From Streptomyces sp. L-9-10 (GTDB taxonomy: Bacteria > Actinomycetota > Actinomycetes > Streptomycetales > Streptomycetaceae): a stretch of DNA of 64,000 nucleotides. Under the pieces are notes generated by a model, which did not search any database, was not told where the DNA came from, and saw nothing but the letters and a program-made list of their open reading frames with translations. Below, in pieces: positions 58,699-64,000 of this stretch. The position numbers and the translations under genes were made by a program. The first letter of the stretch is position 1. Each line of letters starts with the position of its first letter. The stretch is taken from positions 378,282 through 442,281 of the forward strand of contig NZ_PHRF01000027.1 in assembly GCF_004151105.1 (NCBI RefSeq), given 5' to 3'.

Positions 58699-59736
58699 GT
58701 GGTACAGGCGCGGGCGGACAGAGGTGCGACGTCGACGGTGAGGGCGGCGCTCCGGCGTGCGGGGCGGCGGGCTCCGGGTGCGGACGCGCGGGGAGGCGCC
58801 GGGGGACGGTCGGCCTGGACGCGGGGGCGGGCACTCGCCGCGCTCGCGGTGCTGACGGCCGGTCTGTTGGTGTTCCACCGGGCCGTGCCCAACTCCGTCG
58901 GCCGTATGGGCAGTTCGCTGGAATCGTTCCTGCCGTGGCTCGGCCTGGCGGGCGTGGTGCTGCTCGGTCTGGCGCTGCTGCGCCGTTCGGCCCTCGCGCT
59001 GGTGGCCCTGCTGCTGCCGGTGGCCGCCTGGACGTACCTCTTCGGCGGGCTGCTCCTGCCCGGGGCGACGTCCGGCGCGCGCGAGCTGGTCGTGGTGCAG
59101 CACAACGTCAGTGACGAGAACACCGATCCAGCGGGCACGGCGCGCACCCTGGCCGACGCCGAACCCGATCTCGTCGCGCTGGAGGAACTGATGCCCCCCG
59201 CGCTGGCGGTCTACGAGAAGACGCTCGCCCCGGACTACCCGTACCACGCGGTCCGTGGCACCGTCGGACTCTGGTCGAAGCACCCCCTGACCGGCACGAG
59301 GCCGGTGGACATCAAACCCCGGGAGATCGCGGAGACCTGGAGTCGCGGACTGCGGACCGTGGTCCACACACCGCACGGCGAGATCGCGGCGTACGTCGCG
59401 CACCTGCCTTCGGTCCGCGTCCGGGCCAGCGGTCTCGCGTCCTCCTGGCGCGACGAGAGCGCCGGCCTGCTGGGCGAGGCCGTCGCCGCCGAGGAACTGG
59501 AGACCGTGGTCCTGCTGGGCGACCTCAACAGCACGGTCGACGACCGCGGTCTGGCCCCGCTGACCTCACGGATGAACGTGGCGGAACGGGGCTTCGCCTT
59601 CAGCTTCCCGGCCGCGTTCCCGCTGGCCAGGATCGACCAGGTCATGGCCCGCTCGGGGACCGTCGGCCACATCCGCACCCTGCCCGCCACCGGTAGCGAC
59701 CACCTGCCGGTGGTCGCCCGGATCACACTGAACTGA
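58699..59736 (+). CDS. Membrane protein with endonuclease/exonuclease/phosphatase (EEP) domain
   Basis: 345 residues, GTG start. A basic N-terminus (about 1-42) is followed by three membrane helices (about 45-115) and an extracellular EEP domain (about 127-345). Domain marks are VVVQHNVSDEN (metal Asn), DLVALEEL (metal Glu), a Trp-Ser-Lys-His strand, VAHLPSV, VVLLGDLNSTVDD (Asp and Asn), and GSDHLPVVARI (Asp-His). It should hydrolyse phosphodiesters outside the cell, e.g. nucleic acid or phospholipid. A run of nine G lies in its leader (58661-58669). Confidence 0.88.
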   Translation: MVQARADRGATSTVRAALRRAGRRAPGADARGGAGGRSAWTRGRALAALAVLTAGLLVFHRAVPNSVGRMGSSLESFLPWLGLAGVVLLGLALLRRSALALVALLLPVAAWTYLFGGLLLPGATSGARELVVVQHNVSDENTDPAGTARTLADAEPDLVALEELMPPALAVYEKTLAPDYPYHAVRGTVGLWSKHPLTGTRPVDIKPREIAETWSRGLRTVVHTPHGEIAAYVAHLPSVRVRASGLASSWRDESAGLLGEAVAAEELETVVLLGDLNSTVDDRGLAPLTSRMNVAERGFAFSFPAAFPLARIDQVMARSGTVGHIRTLPATGSDHLPVVARITLN

Positions 59737-59880
59737 AGGACGGCGGAGTTACTTTGGCGCGTGTCGGGGCGGGGGCCTCCCCCCGGCGCCGCTGACGCGC
59801 GGGGACCACGCCCGCCAAGCTCCGGGCTTTTGTGCCTCCTTCGCGTCCGCCGGATGCCGGGGTATGGCAAAGTCGTGCCG

Positions 59881-61299
59881 GTGGATGAGCTGCGACTTCA
59901 GGATCCCGGGCGAATAGGCGCGTGGCGCATTCTCGCCCGGCTCGGTGCGGGCGGCATGGGACAGGTGTACCTCGGCCGTTCGCCCGGCGGACGGCTGGTG
60001 GCCGTGAAGGTGATCCGTGACGAGATCAGCGATCACCCCGAGGCGCTGGCCCGGTTCCGGCGGGAGGCCGCGACCGTGGAAACCGTACGCAGCGCCTACA
60101 CCGCCCAGTTGATCGAGGCGTCGCTCGATACGTCTCCGTACTGGCTTGCCACCGAGTACGTACCGGGACCCACGCTGCGCGACGCCGTGGGCGTGAACGG
60201 CCCGTTCCCGCCCGAGAGCGCTCTGCGGCTGCTCGCCGCGCTCGCCGAGGGGCTGGCCGCGGTCCATGCCCACGGGGTCACGCACCGGGACCTGAAACCG
60301 CAGAATGTCATCCTGGCGCCGCAAGGACCGCAACTGATCGACTTCGGTATCGCCCGGGGACTGGAACAGACGATTCTCACCCGGGACGGGTTCGCACCCG
60401 GGACACCGGGCTACGCCGCGCCCGAGGTCGTCATGCGTAACGACGTCGGCCCGGCGGCGGACATCTTCGCGCTGGGAGCGACGATCGCCTACACGGCGAC
60501 CGGCCGGCCTCCGTACGGTGTGGGCGACGCCGCGGCGGTGAGCTACCGGGCCGTGCACGAGGACATCGACCTGACGGGGGTACGGGACGATCTGGCCGCG
60601 CTGATCCGGCAGTGCGTCACCAAGGATCCGGCGGAACGGCCCGCGCCGGCCGCGGTGATCGCGGAATGCGCGGTGGACTCGGCGCTGGCCGCCGATGCCC
60701 ACTACCGCTCGGTGGCCCGCGATGCCGACCCGGTACCCCTGTCCGGGCACGTGAAAAGCCCGCCGTCCGCGTCCGGCGCGCACGCGCCGTCGGAGCGGGA
60801 AACGGGGACGGTCACACCTGCCGCACCTGTCACGTCGATACCACCTGCATCACCTGCACCGCTCGCGGATCGCGGCCCTGCGCAGCCCGCTCCCGCGCCG
60901 GCAGCGGGGACCGCGTTCTGGGCGTACTCGGACACCACACCGTACGACGAGCCGGATCACCAGCCGCCCGCCCGGCGCGGACGTCGTGGCGCCCTGATGG
61001 CCGCATGCGTGGTGGCGCTCCTCGTGCCGGTCGCGGTCTGGCTGTTCCCCGAAGAGGACGGCGAGGGCTCCGGAGCGACACCCACGACCGATGCCGCCGG
61101 ACCACATCGTGAACAACCGCGTCTCGCAGGACCGCTGGACCCTGTCGGACGATCCGGAACAGGCCGCTCAGGGCATCGGCTCCTGCGACCTGGCAAGTCT
61201 CACCGAGTCCTTTCCGCCGACCGACCTGCGGTCCTCCGTCTCGCACACCACCGGCTCGGACACGGCCTCGGTGGAGCTGCGCCCCAAGGACGCAGGTGA
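59881..61299 (+). CDS. Receptor-type Ser/Thr protein kinase (PknB-like), C-terminus frameshifted
   Basis: 472 residues from the GTG at 59881; GTG 59875 and an ATG about 27 bases upstream are alternatives. The kinase domain is complete: GAGGMG loop, K43 in AVKVI, D137 in HRDLKPQN, D154 in DFG, APE at about 180. A Pro/Ala-rich linker is followed by one membrane helix (about 371-391). After about residue 402 the frame continues as an Arg/Gly/His-rich shadow. The natural extracellular domain lies in the +1 frame at 61091-61621. So either the gene is broken by a one-base insertion (or two-base deletion) near 61085-61105, or the sequence has an error there. Confidence 0.88.
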   Translation: MDELRLQDPGRIGAWRILARLGAGGMGQVYLGRSPGGRLVAVKVIRDEISDHPEALARFRREAATVETVRSAYTAQLIEASLDTSPYWLATEYVPGPTLRDAVGVNGPFPPESALRLLAALAEGLAAVHAHGVTHRDLKPQNVILAPQGPQLIDFGIARGLEQTILTRDGFAPGTPGYAAPEVVMRNDVGPAADIFALGATIAYTATGRPPYGVGDAAAVSYRAVHEDIDLTGVRDDLAALIRQCVTKDPAERPAPAAVIAECAVDSALAADAHYRSVARDADPVPLSGHVKSPPSASGAHAPSERETGTVTPAAPVTSIPPASPAPLADRGPAQPAPAPAAGTAFWAYSDTTPYDEPDHQPPARRGRRGALMAACVVALLVPVAVWLFPEEDGEGSGATPTTDAAGPHREQPRLAGPLDPVGRSGTGRSGHRLLRPGKSHRVLSADRPAVLRLAHHRLGHGLGGAAPQGRR

Positions 61300-61621
61300 G
61301 GGAAAGCGTCCCGCGCCGTACTACGTGTCCGTGGGGATACGGCCCCCGCACGAAACCGACCGCACCACCGGGCGCCCCCTCCGGTCGGCGGCGAAGGGCA
61401 TCGGTTTCACCAGCAAACCCGTCGACCTCTACTCCCAGTGGGCGTCGGGCGGAACCATCAAGCTCAGCTACCCCAAGGACTTCCGGGCCCACTTCGACAA
61501 CCGGACCGTCGACGCGATCCCGGTCGGAGACGACCGGGGCGACTGGACCGTGGTGCTGTACCACGTCGAAGGCGGACCCACGAAGTTCACGACCGTCGTG
61601 TGCAACGGCTTCCACGCCTGA
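61091..61621 (+). pseudogene. Displaced extracellular domain of the kinase (+1 frame)
   Basis: 176 codons with good codon use but no ribosome site before the first ATG. The phrase RVSQDRWTLSDDPEQAAQGI, then SCDLASL and GDWTVVLYHVEGGPTKFTTV, ending CNGFHA, reads like a secreted beta-domain with a Cys pair. It joins smoothly to the kinase frame right after the membrane helix and short Thr-rich linker. It is best taken as the C-terminal part of the same gene, not as an independent gene. Confidence 0.7.
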
Positions 61622-61658
61622 GCCACGAAGAGGGCGTGTCCGACCACATAATGCGGCG

Positions 61659-62030
61659 ATGAACAGCAACCACGTGGTTTTCGACTGCGGCCTGACCTTC
61701 GAGGAGCGGCTCGGGAAGCTCGCCGAGGTCTGGATCCGCGACGGTCGTGGCAGCGACCATCTGGTGACCGGTGAGGCGTTCTTCGCGGTGTACTCCTGGC
61801 ATCTCCAGCACTGGACCGACCACGACATCACCTGGGCGGAATACGCCGCCGCCGCGTACGACGCCATCGGTGGCAGCGACGGCTGGTCGGCCATGCTGCG
61901 TGAGCGAGCCTTCTGCGAGAGCTGCGGGGACAGATACCGGCTGGAGAACATCGGCATGTGCACCGGATGCATGCGGTATACGTGCTACTCCTGCGGCGGC
62001 CACGGGGCCTGCGCCGGCGTGGTGGTCTGA
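61659..62030 (+). CDS. Small zinc-ribbon protein of unknown function
   Basis: 123 residues. The N-terminal helical part (FEERLGKLAEVWIRDG, EAFFAVYSWHLQHW, WAEYAAAAYDAIGG) is followed by a treble of Cys pairs: FCESCGDRY, GMCTGCMRYTCYSCGG. The spacing CxxC-N15-CxxC-x4-CxxC suits one or two zinc ions. It starts 38 bases after the displaced kinase domain on the same strand. It may mediate protein contact; I do not recognise a family. Confidence 0.75.
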   Translation: MNSNHVVFDCGLTFEERLGKLAEVWIRDGRGSDHLVTGEAFFAVYSWHLQHWTDHDITWAEYAAAAYDAIGGSDGWSAMLRERAFCESCGDRYRLENIGMCTGCMRYTCYSCGGHGACAGVVV

Positions 62031-62055
62031 CCGGCCCCGTACGTGGACGCGGCCT

Positions 62056-62076
62056 TTGATCGGCGGCGTCGATCAA
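62056..62076. promoter_or_regulatory. Perfect dyad behind the zinc-ribbon gene
   Basis: TTGATCG-N7-CGATCAA, 26 bases after the stop. It could be a weak terminator or an operator for the HPP gene. The rest of 62077-62257 shows no gene. Confidence 0.4.
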
Positions 62077-62257
62077 CCGATCGAGAAGCGCTCTTGGACG
62101 CTCGGTGATCCAGGACGTCAGGATGTCGGAGCGTTCCCCGACTTGATGGACGACGAGCCGCCGTGGGCCGGAAGTGCGGGGCGCCTCCGAGGAGTCCTGT
62201 GTCGATTTCGCCTGCCCTGAATAGGTACGTCCTGATTGACTCGGCGGCGTCGCGTTC

Positions 62258-62809
62258 ATGACGCACAGCCAGTCCGGGATACGGGAAACCGACGACGACG
62301 CCCGCTCCGCGAAGAAGCCTCGGGCCCGGTGGTGGAGAGTCGCCGAGCCAAGGCCACCCCGGCGTACGGTCGCGTCGGCGGCTGTCACCACATCGGTCGC
62401 GCTGACCGTCCTGGTGGCCGTCGGGACGTTCACGCACCAGACGGTGCTGATACCGCCCCTCGCGGCCACGACGGCGATCGTCACGGCGACTCCGGCCTCG
62501 CCGCTCGCACAGCCCCGCCATGTCCTCGGCGGACACCTGCTGTCCTGTCTCGTCTGTTTCGCGGTCCTCGCCCTCGGCTGGCACGGCCCCTGGGCCGCCG
62601 CGCTGGCCTGCGGCGCGGCCTGCGGCCTCGGGCTCGTCTGCAAGGTGGCCCACCCGCCGGCCATGGCGACCGCCGTCATGATCATGCTGACGGAACCGCA
62701 AGCCACCCGCTTCGTGCCCCTGCTGGCCGCCGGCGCGGCGCTGCTCGTCCTGGTGCAGCTGGTCTCCTCCCGTGTGCAGCGAGAGGTGTATCCCACCGCC
62801 TGGTGGTGA
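62258..62809 (+). CDS. HPP-family membrane protein
   Basis: 183 residues with four to five membrane helices. HPP family marks are LIPPLAATTAIVTATPASPL, AQPRHVLGGHLLSCLVCF, and CKVAHPPAMATAVMIML, the last containing the name-giving His-Pro-Pro. A charged cytoplasmic N-terminus of about 35 residues is present. Some members of the family carry nitrite or act as chloroplast transporters, but the substrate here is unknown. Confidence 0.85.
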   Translation: MTHSQSGIRETDDDARSAKKPRARWWRVAEPRPPRRTVASAAVTTSVALTVLVAVGTFTHQTVLIPPLAATTAIVTATPASPLAQPRHVLGGHLLSCLVCFAVLALGWHGPWAAALACGAACGLGLVCKVAHPPAMATAVMIMLTEPQATRFVPLLAAGAALLVLVQLVSSRVQREVYPTAWW

Positions 62810-62967
62810 GCCGGAGAGAGCGGCCTCAACCGGCGCCTCGCCGCTCGCCGGCCGATCCCCGGTACGAGGTGCGGCCGAGTCCCGCCGCGCGCCACCGCGC
62901 ACACCGCGCGGTGGCGAACTGGACGGCCGGCCAGGCCCGTCGGCGGGCTGGGCCCCCGACTGGGCCC

Positions 62968-62990
62968 CCGGGCCCTGCGTTTGGGCCCGG
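62968..62990 (+). terminator. GC-rich hairpin behind the HPP gene
   Basis: CCGGGCCC-N7-GGGCCCGG, extended by an outer TGGGCCC/GGGCCCA pair with a small bulge (62961-62995). It lies 60 bases upstream of the next gene. Confidence 0.6.
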
Positions 62991-63050
62991 GCCCATCCTT
63001 AGGCTGCTGTCGCTCGGGGGAACGGGTGGTGACGCTGGCGAGGAGAGCAG

Positions 63051-64000
63051 ATGAAGGGCTCCGACAGGTTCCAGATATGGCATGAGCATGATGAAGTGCG
63101 GAGTGCCCAGGGCCTGGGTCGGCGTGGAGACCGGGGGCAGAGCGGGGCCGAGTACGCGGCGATGGTCGGGGTGGTGTCCCTGGTCGTGGCGGGGATCGTC
63201 GGTCTGAGCGTGCCCGCCGACGAGGCGACCGGGCTGAAGAGCGCGGTGTGCCGAATCCTTCACCCGCTGAGCGGGGCCGAAGCGTGCTCCTCCGGCGACT
63301 ACGAGGGCGACGGGGGCGGGGGCGATGGAGGCGACGACGGCGGAGGCGGCGGGCCCGACGACCCCTTCGTACCCAACGGCGACCCGTTCGAGCCCGCGAA
63401 GTGCCTGCTGTCCCAGGACCAGACCAAAGCCACCGTCGTCATCCAGGTGGCCTTCATCAAGATCAGCAGCTCGGAGACGGTCAAACTCCAGCAGTGGTCC
63501 GACGGAACCGTCACCCTGGAGCGGGTCAATGAGACCTCGGGCGGCGTCACGGCGAGCATCTCCGCCGGCATCCCGGGCCTGAAGGACTGGGGCGGCAGCG
63601 CCTCGCTGAGCGGAAGCTATGTGAAGGGCAGCGGAAACGGCGGGCAGTGGCTCTTCAACGGGAACAAGAGCGGCGATCCCCAGGCGGACCTGGCGGCCAA
63701 CCTCGAAGACGCCCAGAAGTTCGCCGCGTACCTCAAAGCGAATGACGGCTGCAAATTCCAGAGCGGGTACAACCCCGGGGCGGCGATGGGAGCGTGCCAA
63801 CAGGACGCGGCCACCAAGAAACCCGATCTCGAACCGGAGCTGGCACCGGACGTCGACATCACCAAGACCTCGACCGAGGCGTCCGGCGGTGTGAGCTTCG
63901 GAAAGACCTTCAAGAGCAACGGCAAGAGCGGCAAGGACACCAAGGGCGGCAAGGACGGCAAGGGCGCCGACGGCCCCAAGGACCTCGGCAACATCTCCTT
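63051..64000 (+). CDS. Large protein with Flp-prepilin-like N-terminus (3' partial)
   Basis: The frame is open from the ATG at 63051 to the end of the window (316 residues seen), with GAGGAGAG just upstream. Residues 29-52 (RGQSGAEYAAM, then a hydrophobic helix) match the prepilin cleavage and Glu-Tyr motif of Flp/TadE-type pseudopilins. A Cys (C68) and Gly/Asp-rich linker (about 84-105) follow. Next is a beta-rich domain (KATVVIQVAFIKISSSETVK, GVTASISAGIPGLKDWGGSA) and then a Lys/Gly-rich stretch at the window end. It is probably a surface protein handled by a Tad-like peptidase. The family beyond the leader is not recognised. Confidence 0.8.
   Translation, partial: MKGSDRFQIWHEHDEVRSAQGLGRRGDRGQSGAEYAAMVGVVSLVVAGIVGLSVPADEATGLKSAVCRILHPLSGAEACSSGDYEGDGGGGDGGDDGGGGGPDDPFVPNGDPFEPAKCLLSQDQTKATVVIQVAFIKISSSETVKLQQWSDGTVTLERVNETSGGVTASISAGIPGLKDWGGSASLSGSYVKGSGNGGQWLFNGNKSGDPQADLAANLEDAQKFAAYLKANDGCKFQSGYNPGAAMGACQQDAATKKPDLEPELAPDVDITKTSTEASGGVSFGKTFKSNGKSGKDTKGGKDGKGADGPKDLGNIS

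Noticed and set aside
61091..61621. Independent small secreted protein gene
   Set aside because: No ribosome site or signal peptide, and it completes the kinase architecture exactly; treated as frameshifted C-terminus.
62031..62257. Transposase remnant on the minus strand
   Set aside because: The minus translation has a few phrases that look protein-like, but no catalytic motif or terminal repeats were seen.

Overview
The window looks like chromosomal DNA of a Streptomyces-type actinobacterium. It has very high GC with strong G/C at third codon positions, GTG starts are common, and it encodes a subtilisin-inhibitor (SSI) family protein, a LAXTG-type wall-sorting signal, MarR/TetR/PucR/Rrf2 regulators and many secreted enzymes. 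Most long antisense ORFs are shadows caused by the base composition. I see no rRNA, tRNA, CRISPR array, integrase or replication origin.

Layout. (1) 1-19031 (+): the 3' part of an extracellular contractile injection system (eCIS, Afp/PVC-like) operon. It holds a long cargo-like protein (5' end outside the window), a small coupled gene, the tube/baseplate adaptor, LysM protein, hub, OB-fold spike, PAAR tip, gp25, two giant baseplate proteins, a tail/beta-helix protein, a DUF6519-like protein and a peptidoglycan amidase. Sheath, inner tube, AAA+ ATPase and terminator are not in the window and are presumably upstream. Two genes carry the rare leucine codon TTA. (2) 19275-21676 (-): an MFS exporter with a coupled MarR regulator and a good operator candidate. 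(3) 21789-23974: a GNAT acetyltransferase and a secreted serine hydrolase. (4) 24092-35812 (-): an unusual Pst-like locus. It has PstC, PstA, PstS with a C-terminal membrane anchor, a second large anchored binding protein, a third secreted PstS-like protein, an LASTG surface protein, a sortase homologue lacking its catalytic Cys and His, and PstB. A MITE-like element sits directly behind one stop codon.

(5) 35940-43607: a DUF1508-like protein bracketed by a 15-bp inverted repeat, a secreted subtilisin and a secreted M14 carboxypeptidase (divergent), a tandem pair of membrane-anchored paralogues, and an SSI-type inhibitor with Arg at P1. (6) 43722-48904: an NB-ARC regulator without a DNA-binding domain, an aminotransferase coupled to a YheO/DauR-type regulator, and an M15-like lipoprotein. 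(7) 48947-58593: an AtoE-like fatty-acid transporter divergent from a GAF/PucR regulator, Rrf2 plus SDR, a DUF4142 protein, an FAD oxidoreductase divergent from TetR, a small membrane protein and a luciferase-like flavoenzyme. (8) 58699-64000: an EEP-family membrane hydrolase, a receptor Ser/Thr kinase broken by a frameshift, a Zn-ribbon protein, an HPP membrane protein, and the start of a large protein with a Flp-prepilin-like leader.

The two most interesting systems are the TTA-bearing eCIS operon with its candidate cargo pair, and the Pst-like locus in which phosphate-type uptake genes are mixed with wall-anchored and pseudo-sortase genes. Short imperfect tandem repeats recur at gene ends or spacers in five places.
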